Shown here: piece by piece, positions 49,666 through 57,581 of the stretch
Position numbering within the stretch: the first letter of the stretch is position 1
Layout of the letters: the number at the start of each line of letters is the position of its first letter
NCBI RefSeq assembly: GCF_013364215.1
Contig: NZ_CP054923.1
Coordinates: 6,262,001-6,326,000 of the forward strand
From: Verrucosispora sp. NA02020
Lineage (GTDB): Bacteria; Actinomycetota; Actinomycetes; Mycobacteriales; Micromonosporaceae
Length of the DNA: 64,000 bases
Reading direction: 5' to 3'
Translations under genes and position numbers: made by a program
The notes under the pieces: generated by a model
The model's input: only the letters and a program-made list of their open reading frames with translations
What the model was told of the DNA's origin: nothing
Databases searched by the model: none

Positions 49666-50130
49666 TCAGCGCTTCGAGTACTGGGGAGCCTTACGGGCCT
49701 TCTTGAGGCCGTACTTCTTGCTCTCCTTGACCCGCGCGTCACGGGTCAGGAAGCCGGCCTTCTTGAGGGCCGGGCGGTCGTCGGGCTCGTTGACGATCAG
49801 CGCCCGCGCGATGGCCAGCCGCAGCGCGCCGGCCTGGCCGGTGGTGCCGCCGCCCCGCAGGTTGGCGATCACGTCGAAGGCCTCGGGCTTCTCGGCGGTG
49901 ACCAGCGGGTCCTTGATCAGCTGCTGGTGCACCTTGCTCGGGAAGTAGGCTTCCAGGTCGCGTCCGTTGCACGTGATCTTGCCGGTGCCCGGCACGATCC
50001 GGACTCGGACGATGGCCTCCTTGCGCCGACCCACGGTCTGGATCGGGCGGTCACCACGAGGCGCGCGGGCGACGGGCGCCGGCGCCTCGGTGGCCTCGGG
50101 GGCGACCTCGGTGGCGGTGATGTCGGTCAT
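49666..50130 (-). CDS. rpsI: 30S ribosomal protein S9
   Basis: A 154-residue protein with an Ala/Glu/Pro-rich N-terminal extension of about 35 residues, then the S9 core ([39 protein letters not shown]) and the basic tail ending APQYSKR that reaches the ribosomal P site. It lies 20 bp after rplM. Confidence 0.97.
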   Translation of the reverse strand: MTDITATEVAPEATEAPAPVARAPRGDRPIQTVGRRKEAIVRVRIVPGTGKITCNGRDLEAYFPSKVHQQLIKDPLVTAEKPEAFDVIANLRGGGTTGQAGALRLAIARALIVNEPDDRPALKKAGFLTRDARVKESKKYGLKKARKAPQYSKR

Positions 50131-50150
50131 GCTGCTTCCTTCGCCCGCGC

Positions 50151-50594
50151 TCACTGCGCGATCTGCTTGATCTCGAACGGCGCCGGCTGCTGCGCGCCGT
50201 GCGGGTGCTCGGCACCGGCGTAGACCTTCAGCTTCTTGATCAGCTGACGGCCCAGCTTGTTGTGCGGGAGCATCCCCTTGACAGCCAGCTCGATGGCCCG
50301 GTCGGGGCGCTTGGCGAGCAGCTCCTCGTAACCGACCTGCTTCAGGCCGCCCGGGTAGCCGGAGTGGCGGTAGGCGATCTTCTGCTGCCGCTTGTTGCCG
50401 GTCAGCGCGACCTTGCCCGCGTTCACGATGACGACGAAGTCGCCCGTGTCGACGTGCGGCGCGAAAGTCGGCTTGTGCTTGCCCCGCAGCAGCGTGGCGG
50501 CGTGGGTGGCCAAGCGGCCCAGCACGACATCAGAGGCGTCGATGACGTGCCACTGACGCTCGATCTCACCCGGCTTCGGGCTGTACGTACGCAC
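50151..50594 (-). CDS. rplM: 50S ribosomal protein L13
   Basis: A 147-residue protein: [51 protein letters not shown] and [11 protein letters not shown] are diagnostic. The GTG start gives [10 protein letters not shown] as in relatives. The 207 bp between rplM and narK hold its promoter and no gene. Confidence 0.97.
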   Translation of the reverse strand: MRTYSPKPGEIERQWHVIDASDVVLGRLATHAATLLRGKHKPTFAPHVDTGDFVVIVNAGKVALTGNKRQQKIAYRHSGYPGGLKQVGYEELLAKRPDRAIELAVKGMLPHNKLGRQLIKKLKVYAGAEHPHGAQQPAPFEIKQIAQ

Positions 50595-50801
50595 AGGTCT
50601 ACCTTGTCTCGTCGTCGGTCTGGGGTAGCGCGCCGAGGTGACCAGGGCTTCCCGGTCGGACCAGCGCGCACGAACGACCAAGCGTACCTCAGGCGGCACG
50701 CCCACAGATGTCGTACAACAGCAGGCAACGATACCCGTAGCCCCGTCGGCCGGTCAAAACGGGGGTCCGGCGGGCGCGCCGGATGGAGGGACAATACCCC
50801 C

Positions 50802-52172
50802 TCAGACCCGTGCCCGCGCCATCCGGGACCCCGGCCGGAGGTACGCCACCCAGGTGACCGCCAGCAACACCAGGAAGAAACCGACATAGAAGCGCAGGGC
50901 CGGCTGGATCCCGCCGTAGGTCGACCGGGCCCAGGCGTAACAGATCGGCACCAGGAAACCGCCGAAGGCGCCGACCGCGGAGATGATGCCCAGCGCACCG
51001 GCGGCCTGCCGACGCATCGCCAGCATCACCTCCGGCGTACCGCCCAGGTCCTCGCCCTTGACCCGGAAGATCTTGCTGATCATCCGGTAGGTCGAGCCGT
51101 TGCCCACCCCGGTGGCGACGAAGAGCAGCAGGAAGGCCGCGAAGAAGACACCCATGCTGCGCCGCTCCACCGACCAGAGGGCGGCCAGCGCACCGGCGGC
51201 CATCAGCACGAAGCTGACCACCGTGACCCGGGCACCGCCGACGACGTCGGCCAGGCGACCGCCGAAGGGCCGGCAGAACGAGCCGACCGCAGCGCCGAGG
51301 AACGCCCAGGCCAGCGCGGTGTCCGGCCGGCCGAACACCGAGGTGAGCAGCGTCGGGAAGGCCGCCGAGTAGCCGATGAACGAGCCGAAGGTGCCGATGT
51401 AGAGCAGGGACATGATCCAGGTGTCCCGGTGCCGCAGCGACGACCAGACCGGCCCCACGTCGGCCTTGGCCTCGACCAGGTTGTCCATGAAGAGGTACGC
51501 GCAGACGGCGGCGATCACCGCGAGCGGGACGTACATCAGTCCGGCGCGGGCCAGCACGAGCCCGCCGCCGAGCACGATCACCTGCGGCACCACGAACTGC
51601 ACCACCGCGACCCCGATGTTGCCACCGGCCGCGTTGAGGCCCAGCGCCCAGCCCTTCTCACGTTCGGGGTAGAAGAAGGATATGTTCGCCATGCTGGAGG
51701 CGAAGTTGCCGCCGCCGAGACCGGCGCTGGCGGCGATCAGCAGCAACGGCAGGAACCCGATCTCCGGATGCTCGACCGCCCAGGCCAGGCCGGCGCAGGG
51801 CACGATCAGCAGCAGCGCGGAGACGACCGTCCAGTTCCGTCCGCCGAAGACCGGCACGGCGAAGGTGTACGGCAACCGCAGCAGCGCCCCCACCCCGCTC
51901 GGTACGGCGGTCAGCCAGAGCGCCTGGCTGGTGGTCAACTGCCACCCGGCGTCGCCGAGCCGGACGACGACGATGCTCCACAGCAGCCACACCGAGAAAC
52001 CGATGTGTTCCGCGAAGATCGACCAGATGAGGTTGCGTCGGGCGATCCGACTGCCGGTGGTACGCCAGAATCCCGGCTCCTCCGGCGTCCAGTGCCCGAT
52101 CCAGCGACCGGGCCTGCGGTCCAGGTCCTGCGTGTCCTCGATAACCTCGGGGCGCGTGCTCGTGGTGGTCAT
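50802..52172 (-). CDS. narK: Nitrate/nitrite MFS transporter
   Basis: A 456-residue transporter of the NarK/NasA group with 12 hydrophobic helices. The two nitrate signature stretches are present: AASAGLGGGNFASSMANISF in helix 5 and a GVGNGSTYRMI form in helix 11. It brings nitrate in for the nasA-nirBD enzymes 1.6 kb away on the other strand. Upstream (52173-52273) I see only a partial GlnR-like half-site pair. Confidence 0.92.
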   Translation of the reverse strand: MTTTSTRPEVIEDTQDLDRRPGRWIGHWTPEEPGFWRTTGSRIARRNLIWSIFAEHIGFSVWLLWSIVVVRLGDAGWQLTTSQALWLTAVPSGVGALLRLPYTFAVPVFGGRNWTVVSALLLIVPCAGLAWAVEHPEIGFLPLLLIAASAGLGGGNFASSMANISFFYPEREKGWALGLNAAGGNIGVAVVQFVVPQVIVLGGGLVLARAGLMYVPLAVIAAVCAYLFMDNLVEAKADVGPVWSSLRHRDTWIMSLLYIGTFGSFIGYSAAFPTLLTSVFGRPDTALAWAFLGAAVGSFCRPFGGRLADVVGGARVTVVSFVLMAAGALAALWSVERRSMGVFFAAFLLLFVATGVGNGSTYRMISKIFRVKGEDLGGTPEVMLAMRRQAAGALGIISAVGAFGGFLVPICYAWARSTYGGIQPALRFYVGFFLVLLAVTWVAYLRPGSRMARARV

Positions 52173-52273
52173 GGCGCCGAAGCTAGGAATCGAGCGTTAC
52201 CGTGGCGTTCGCCCTCGGGGTCGACGGCGCAACGGGGAGCGCACCGGCGCCGCGCGCCGGTGGTGAGGAACGG

Positions 52274-52567
52274 TCAGAGCTGCTGGAGGATGCGCAGCGC
52301 CCGGTCGATCCGGCGCATGGTCTCGATGTCGGCGACGTCCACGCACTCGGCGAACCACTTCTTCATCGGAGACGAGATCCGGTCCGGCATGACCACCCAG
52401 CCGCCCATCGGCACCGCCAGGGGCGAGTCGCGCAGCAGCGCCGCCTCGACCACCTCGGCGACGATCACGATGGGCACCGCGGTGGAGTTGTAGACATCCG
52501 AGCTGATCACGAGCCCGAGCCGCTCGCGAGCCCCGGCGATCCGCCAGACCTCGCCCCTACGCAGCAC
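52274..52567 (-). CDS. MazF/PemK-type toxin
   Basis: A 97-residue protein with the PemK/MazF fold: LRRGEVWRIAGARERLGLVI at the start, VIVAEVV, and a C-terminal helix MRRIDRALRIL. Family members are mRNA endoribonucleases. The GTG start overlaps the antitoxin gene by 11 bases. The usual second-half RxVxxDQ-type motif is hard to see, so activity is not certain. Confidence 0.75.
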   Translation of the reverse strand: MLRRGEVWRIAGARERLGLVISSDVYNSTAVPIVIVAEVVEAALLRDSPLAVPMGGWVVMPDRISSPMKKWFAECVDVADIETMRRIDRALRILQQL

Positions 52568-52814
52568 GCGGGCGACCGCCGAAGAGCAGGTCGTCGACCA
52601 TGCCCACCTCCTGCGCGTCGGCCAGCGAGGCCGACTCCAGGTCCAGTCCGGCCCGCCCGACCGCGGCGGCGTGCGCCGCGAAGACCTCACGCAGGGCCTT
52701 CTCCCGGGCAGCCTGATCCATCCAGGCCGACAGGGAGAGCCCTTCGCGCTTGGCGAACCGCCTGGCCTCCGCGATCGTCTCGTCGGAGAACGACAGAGTC
52801 ACCTTGGCTGTCAT
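52557..52814 (-). CDS. Ribbon-helix-helix antitoxin (MazE-like)
   Basis: An 85-residue protein: MTAKVTLSFSDETIAEARRF is the ribbon plus first helix, GLSLSAWMDQAAREKALRE the second helix; the C-terminal half is acidic and probably wraps the toxin. The ATG is seven bases after TAGTCT, so leaderless autoregulated expression is likely. The pair sits between narK and nasA. Confidence 0.75.
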   Translation of the reverse strand: MTAKVTLSFSDETIAEARRFAKREGLSLSAWMDQAAREKALREVFAAHAAAVGRAGLDLESASLADAQEVGMVDDLLFGGRPRAA

Positions 52815-52843
52815 GCCGGTCAGACTACCCGCTGGTATGACCA

Positions 52844-53587
52844 TCAGTCATCCGTCGAGTACCGCGAGCTGTCGCCGGCCGGGCCGTTGGCACCCGGGGC
52901 ACGGCCGCCGAAGACCGCGAACCGCCACGCCTTGAAGAAGCAGTCCACGTCGGTCAGCCCCGCGTCGGACAGCCAACGACACTGCTCCCCCACGGACGCC
53001 GGCCGGTCGTACGCCATCCGCTGCGCGGCGGCGGCGATCTCGTCGGCGTCGGAGCCGCGCGCGGTGATCTGGGCCAGCCAGACCTCGTGGTAACGCCGGT
53101 CCAGCTCGGCGGTGGGGCCGGCGACCTGTTCGGCGTTGACGAAGACGCCTCCGGGCACCAGCGCCTCGGCGGCCCGCCGGTAGAGGTCCCGCTTTCCGGC
53201 GTCGTCGAGGTGGTGGACGGCGAGCGCGCTGACCACCGCGTCGTAGCGCCCGTCGGGCAGCGGGTCGGTCAGGTCGGCCACCACCACCCGGTGCGGCACG
53301 CCACGGCTGGTGAGCTGGTCGGCGGCGACGGCCAGCATCTTCGGCGCGGCGTCGACGAGGGTCAGTCGGACTCCGGGCACGGCGGCGGCGACCAGCGACG
53401 ACAGCAGACCGGTGCCGGCGCCCAGATCCAAGACCTCGGGGGTACGCCCGGCGGCGCGGGCGGCACGCAACGCCGGCTCGACGACCTCGACGGCCGTGCC
53501 GTAGAACCCGTCGAAACAGGGCACCAGTCGCCGCCGCGCGGCGTCGTAGCTGCCGGCCACCGCGTCGAACGCCTGAGCCACATCCAT
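52844..53587 (-). CDS. Class I SAM-dependent methyltransferase
   Basis: A 247-residue small-molecule-type methyltransferase: motif I VLDLGAGTGLLSSLVAAAV, motif II LVDAAPKML, and the AVHHLDDAGKRDLYR block. The ATG has GGGGGGAT upstream; a TACAAT hexamer on the same strand at about 53651 may be its -10. The substrate is unknown. It is divergent from nasA. Confidence 0.85.
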   Translation of the reverse strand: MDVAQAFDAVAGSYDAARRRLVPCFDGFYGTAVEVVEPALRAARAAGRTPEVLDLGAGTGLLSSLVAAAVPGVRLTLVDAAPKMLAVAADQLTSRGVPHRVVVADLTDPLPDGRYDAVVSALAVHHLDDAGKRDLYRRAAEALVPGGVFVNAEQVAGPTAELDRRYHEVWLAQITARGSDADEIAAAAQRMAYDRPASVGEQCRWLSDAGLTDVDCFFKAWRFAVFGGRAPGANGPAGDSSRYSTDD

Positions 53588-53700
53588 GTCGATCCCCCCG
53601 ATCCGTCGCCGTCGCGCACACTTCCCACATGACAGGATTTTCGTTCCATATTGTAGACCTCTCGACCCCGCGCGCAGCCGACGTGCGGTGTGAGGTGCTC

Positions 53701-53738
53701 TTGACAGGGCCGAAACAAACGGGACGCCGACCGGAAAC
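53701..53738 (+). promoter_or_regulatory. Four-part GlnR box upstream of nasA
   Basis: The strand reads TTGAC, six bases, GAAAC, six bases, GACGC, six bases, GAAAC. This is the a-b-a-b arrangement gTnAc-n6-GaAAc of GlnR operators, each half-site 11 bp from the next. It lies 24 bp before the nasA ATG. GlnR is the global nitrogen regulator of actinomycetes, so nasA-nasB-nirBD is probably under nitrogen-limitation control. Confidence 0.75.
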
Positions 53739-53762
53739 CGCCCAACGGCACGCTTTGCCGAC

Positions 53763-55985
53763 ATGACAGACGGTGCACGGTCGGCGACTCGATCGGGGGA
53801 AACACCCCGGGAGGTGGCGACGCACTGCCCGTACTGCGCACTCCAGTGCGGGATGACCCTGCGCCAGGACGAGGACCGGATCTCCGTACACCCCCGGGAC
53901 TTCCCCACCAACCGGGGCGGCCTCTGCCAGAAGGGCTGGACCTCCGCCGAACTGCTCGACCACCCCGACCGGCTGACCACCCCGCTGCTGCGCGACCCGG
54001 CCACCGGCCGACTCGCACCGGCGAGCTGGGAGGCGGCGCTGGACCGCATCGTCACCGGGCTGGGCGAGGTACAGCAGCGGCACGGCCGCGACGCCGTCGC
54101 CGTCTTCGGCGGCGGCGGGCTCACCAACGAGAAGGCGTACGCACTGGGCAAGTTCGCCCGCGTGGCGCTGCGTACCCGACACATCGACTACAACGGACGG
54201 TTCTGCATGTCCTCGGCCGCCGCAGCCGGGATGCGGGCCTTCGGCGTCGACCGGGGACTGCCGTTCCCGCTCGCCGACCTGGGCCGGGCGGACACCCTGC
54301 TGCTGGTCGGCGCGAACCCGGCCGAGACGATGCCACCGCTGGTGCGCTGGCTCACCGAACAGCGGGAACGCGGCGGCACGCTGATCGTGGTCGACCCGCG
54401 CGCCACCGCCACCGCCCGGCAGGCCGACCTGCACCTGCAACCCCTGCCCGGCACCGACCTGGCGGTGGCCAACGCACTGCTGCACACCGTGCTGACCGAG
54501 GGCTACGTCGACGGGTCGTACGTCGCCACCCGCACCAACGGTTTCACCGACGTACGCCGTACCGTGGCGGGCTGGTGGCCGGCTCGGGCCGAGGCGCTAT
54601 CCGGCGTACCCGTGGCCGACCTGGAGGCGACGGCCCGCGCCCTCGGCACCGCCGAACGGGCGATCATCCTCACCGCCCGGGGCGCCGAACAGCACGCCAA
54701 GGGCGTCGACACGGTCACCGCCTTCGTCAACCTGGCGCTCGCCCTCGGCCTGCCCGGCCGGCCCGGCTCCGGGTACGGCTGCCTGACCGGGCAGGGCAAC
54801 GGCCAGGGCGGCCGGGAGCACGGGCAGAAGGCCGACCAGCTACCCGGGTACCGCAGGATCGACGATCCGGCGGCCCGGGCACACGTCGCGGAGGTCTGGG
54901 GCGTACCCGCGGACGAGCTGCCCGGTCCGGGCGTGCCGGCGTACCGGTTACTGGACTCACTGGGCACCGCGGACGGACCCCGGGCGTTGCTGGTCTTCGG
55001 CTCCAACCCGGTGGTCTCCGCACCGCGCGCGGCCCGGATCGAGAGCCGGCTGCGCGACCTGGACCTGCTCGTCGTCGCCGACTTCCTGCTCTCCGAGACC
55101 GCCGCGCTGGCCGACGTGGTGCTGCCCACGGCGCAGTGGGCCGAGGAGGACGGCACCTTGACCAACCTGGAGGGACGGGTGCTGCGCCGACGCGCGCTCC
55201 GCCCCCCGCCGACCGGTGTCCGCACCGACCTCGCCATCCTCGCCGCCATCGAGGACCTTCTGAAAGGAAGGGCCCCTTCCTATCGCCTCGTGCATAGCAA
55301 GGGTCCCCTCCTAACACCCGGCGCGGACGCGAGCGACGACGCGGGAGCGGGTGTGCCGGAGGCCGATCCGCAGGCGGTGTTCGAGGAACTGCGGCGGGCC
55401 TCGGCGGGCGGGCTCGCCGACTACGCCGGCATCAGTTGGGACCGCATCGACGAGGCGGACGGGGTGTTCTGGCCCTGCCCACGCAGCGACGGGCCGGACT
55501 CGCCCCGACTCTTCGCGGACCGCTTCGCCACCCCGGACGGGCTGGCCCGGTTCCACCCGGTGGAGCACCGGCCGGCGGCCGAGGAGGTCTGTCCGGAGTA
55601 CCCGCTGCACTTCACCACCGGCCGGGTACTCGCCCAATACCAGTCCGGCACACAGACCCGGCGGGTGGCGGCGCTGCGCCGGGCCGCCCCCGACGCGTTC
55701 GTGGAGCTGCACCCGGATCTGGCCGATCGGCTCGGGGTGGCCGACGGCGAACCGATCCGGGTGGTCTCCCGGCGAGGCGAGTTCCGGGCGCCTGCCCGGC
55801 TGAGTCCGGCGATCCGGCCGGACACCGTCTTCGCGCCGTTCCACTGGGCCGGCGCGGCACGGGCCAACTCCGTCACCAACGACGCGGTCGACCCGATCTC
55901 CGGCATGCCCGAGTTCAAGATCTGCGCCGTCCGCCTGGAGAAGGTCGCACCAGGCGACGCGGAGCGCAGCGGAGTGTTGCCATGA
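53763..55985 (+). CDS. nasA: Assimilatory nitrate reductase catalytic subunit
   Basis: A 740-residue molybdopterin enzyme reducing nitrate to nitrite in the cytoplasm. The N-terminal [4Fe-4S] site is THCPYCALQCGM with GGLCQKG; the Mo-ligand Cys is in YNGRFCMSSAAAAG; the C-terminal Mo-cofactor domain starts near residue 610 (LHFTTGRVLAQYQSGTQTRR). Two foreign pieces are fused in: a 54-bp palindromic repeat (residues about 500-518) between the end of the main domain (AILAAIEDLL) and VFEELRRASAGG, and the last ten residues (GDAERSGVLP), which come from a coupling cassette. No ribosome site precedes the ATG. Confidence 0.92.
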   Translation: MTDGARSATRSGETPREVATHCPYCALQCGMTLRQDEDRISVHPRDFPTNRGGLCQKGWTSAELLDHPDRLTTPLLRDPATGRLAPASWEAALDRIVTGLGEVQQRHGRDAVAVFGGGGLTNEKAYALGKFARVALRTRHIDYNGRFCMSSAAAAGMRAFGVDRGLPFPLADLGRADTLLLVGANPAETMPPLVRWLTEQRERGGTLIVVDPRATATARQADLHLQPLPGTDLAVANALLHTVLTEGYVDGSYVATRTNGFTDVRRTVAGWWPARAEALSGVPVADLEATARALGTAERAIILTARGAEQHAKGVDTVTAFVNLALALGLPGRPGSGYGCLTGQGNGQGGREHGQKADQLPGYRRIDDPAARAHVAEVWGVPADELPGPGVPAYRLLDSLGTADGPRALLVFGSNPVVSAPRAARIESRLRDLDLLVVADFLLSETAALADVVLPTAQWAEEDGTLTNLEGRVLRRRALRPPPTGVRTDLAILAAIEDLLKGRAPSYRLVHSKGPLLTPGADASDDAGAGVPEADPQAVFEELRRASAGGLADYAGISWDRIDEADGVFWPCPRSDGPDSPRLFADRFATPDGLARFHPVEHRPAAEEVCPEYPLHFTTGRVLAQYQSGTQTRRVAALRRAAPDAFVELHPDLADRLGVADGEPIRVVSRRGEFRAPARLSPAIRPDTVFAPFHWAGAARANSVTNDAVDPISGMPEFKICAVRLEKVAPGDAERSGVLP
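55262..55315 (+). repeat. 54-bp palindromic element inside nasA
   Basis: Same length and layout as the copies at 13584 and 21582. It is read in a different frame from the methyltransferase copy and yields LKGRAPSYRLVHSKGPLLT. Element base 2 is A instead of T and base 22 is T instead of A; with the other copy's bases this frame would contain TAA at positions 2-4 and 20-22. Confidence 0.9.
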
Positions 55986-56065
55986 GCGAGCACCAGCGAG
56001 CGAATCAGCACCACAGCGCGGACAAGCCTCATGGCGACACGGAGCGCAGCGGAGTGACGGCATGA
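55982..56065 (+). CDS. 27-residue cassette peptide (copy B1)
   Basis: Open frame starting MSEHQRANQHHSADKPHG and ending DTERSGVTA. The ATG overlaps the nasA stop and its TGA overlaps the next cassette's ATG. A GGAG supplied by the cassette remnant at the end of nasA precedes it. Rich in charged and polar residues; function unknown, possibly only a by-product of translational coupling. Confidence 0.65.
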   Translation: MSEHQRANQHHSADKPHGDTERSGVTA

Positions 56066-56145
56066 GCGAGCGCCAGCGAGCGAATCAGCAGCACAGTGCG
56101 GACAAGCCTCATGGCGACGCGGAGCGCAGCGGAGTGTTGCCATGA
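56062..56145 (+). CDS. 27-residue cassette peptide (copy B2)
   Basis: Open frame starting MSERQRANQQHSADKPHG and ending DAERSGVLP. It differs from copy B1 at only a few residues. Both ends are ATGA overlaps, the last with the nasB start. Its terminal ten residues are the same as those at the end of NasA. Confidence 0.65.
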   Translation: MSERQRANQQHSADKPHGDAERSGVLP

Positions 56146-57581
56146 GCGGCGATCGGGTGGTCGTGGTCGGCAACGGGATGGCCGGTGCCCGGTTGGCGAG
56201 CGAGCTGCGCGGGCGGGGCGGGGACCTCAAGGTCACCGTGCTCGGCGCGGAGCCGCATCGGGCGTACAACCGGATCATGTTGTCGACGCTGCTCACCGGC
56301 AAGATCAGCGAGCTGGACGTGGAGTTGGCGGAGGCGGCCGGGCGGGGGGTCGACGTCCGCACCGGGGTCACCGTCCGGGCCGTCGACCGGGCCGCCCGGG
56401 AGGTACGCACCGACGACGGCGACCGGATCCGTTACGACCATCTGGTGCTCGCCACGGGTGCGCGGGCGGTCGTGCCGCCGTTGCCCGGTCTCGATGCGGC
56501 CCACCTGCCGGACCGGGTGGTCGCGTTCCGCACGCTGGACGACTGCCGACGCATCATCGCGACGGCCCGGGGTGCCCGGCGGGCGCTGGTGCTCGGGGGC
56601 GGGCTACTCGGCCTGGAGGCGGCCCGGGGGCTCGCCGCCCGGGGGCTCGGCGTCGCGGTGGTGCACCGGGTGCCGTACCTGATGGAGCGGCAGCTCGACG
56701 CCGTGGCCGCCACGATGCTGGCCGGTACGCTCGCCGACCTGGGGGTGACCACCCATCTGGCCGTCACGCCGACGGCGCTCGCGGCCGACGCCTCCGGGGT
56801 ACGCCTGGAGCTGTCCGACGGCCGGTGCCTCGACGCCGACCTGCTGGTGCTCGCCTGCGGGGTACGCCCGGAGACCGCCCTGGCCGAGGCGGCCGGACTG
56901 GCGGTGGACCGGGGTGTGCGGGTCGACGACCGACTGCGGACCGGCGATCCACGGGTCTCGGCGATCGGCGACTGCGCGCAGCACGGCTCCGCGCCGACGG
57001 GGCTGGTGGCACCGGCCTGGGCGCAGGCCCGGGTGGTCGCACACCTGCTGACCGGCGAGGATCCGTCGGCCCGGTACCGGCCCCGGCCGGTGGTGACCCG
57101 GCTCAAGGCGGCCGGCATCGACCTAGCCTCGATGGGCGACCCGACCGGCGGCCCGGGCGAGGAGCTGACCTTCGCCGACCCGGCCCGTGGCACGTACGCC
57201 CGGTTGCGGATCCACGACGAGCGGCTGGCCGGCGCGATCCTGCTCGGCGACAACCCGTCGGTGGGCACCGTCGTCCAGTTGTTCGACCGGGGTCAACCGG
57301 TCCCCGCCGACCGACGGGCGCTGCTGCTGGGCCGGTCGCTCGGTGGTGCGGTCGCGGCTCCGGCCGCCTCCCCGGCGTTGATGCCGGACGCGGCCACGGT
57401 GTGTCAGTGCAACACGGTCAGCAAGGGCGCGCTGGTGGCCTGCTGGCGCGGCGGAGCCCGGACCGTCGACGAGGTCGTCGCCCGGACCAGGGCCGGGACC
57501 GGCTGCGGCGGTTGCCGCGACGCGGTCGCCGGCATCGTCGACTGGTTGTCCAGATCGGATCCGGTGGAGGTGGGACGATGA
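56142..57581 (+). CDS. nasB: FAD/NAD(P)-dependent reductase, NasB-like nitrate reductase partner
   Basis: A 479-residue flavoprotein: FAD fold VVVVGNGMAGARLASELRG, NAD fold RRALVLGGGLLGLEAARGLA, IGDCAQHG, then a C-terminal BFD-type [2Fe-2S] domain (VCQCNTVSKGAL, then GTGCGGCRDAV). It probably supplies NAD(P)H electrons to NasA. It is homologous to the N-terminal half of the adjacent NirB. Its end overlaps nirB as ATGA. Confidence 0.82.
   Translation: MSGDRVVVVGNGMAGARLASELRGRGGDLKVTVLGAEPHRAYNRIMLSTLLTGKISELDVELAEAAGRGVDVRTGVTVRAVDRAAREVRTDDGDRIRYDHLVLATGARAVVPPLPGLDAAHLPDRVVAFRTLDDCRRIIATARGARRALVLGGGLLGLEAARGLAARGLGVAVVHRVPYLMERQLDAVAATMLAGTLADLGVTTHLAVTPTALAADASGVRLELSDGRCLDADLLVLACGVRPETALAEAAGLAVDRGVRVDDRLRTGDPRVSAIGDCAQHGSAPTGLVAPAWAQARVVAHLLTGEDPSARYRPRPVVTRLKAAGIDLASMGDPTGGPGEELTFADPARGTYARLRIHDERLAGAILLGDNPSVGTVVQLFDRGQPVPADRRALLLGRSLGGAVAAPAASPALMPDAATVCQCNTVSKGALVACWRGGARTVDEVVARTRAGTGCGGCRDAVAGIVDWLSRSDPVEVGR

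Larger units (their letters stand above)
55953..56145 (+). repeat. Tandem ATGA coupling cassettes between nasA and nasB
   Basis: Two complete 80-bp units start at 55982 and 56062, and a 33-bp partial unit (55953-55985, identical to 56113-56145) forms the 3' end of nasA. Each unit runs from one ATGA to the next and includes agcggagtg, a Shine-Dalgarno-like GGAG about seven bases before the next ATG. A diverged unit is at 24793. Confidence 0.9.

Noticed and set aside
55262..55315. nasA as a pseudogene broken by the repeat
   Set aside because: The frame is continuous through the repeat and all catalytic motifs on both sides are present.
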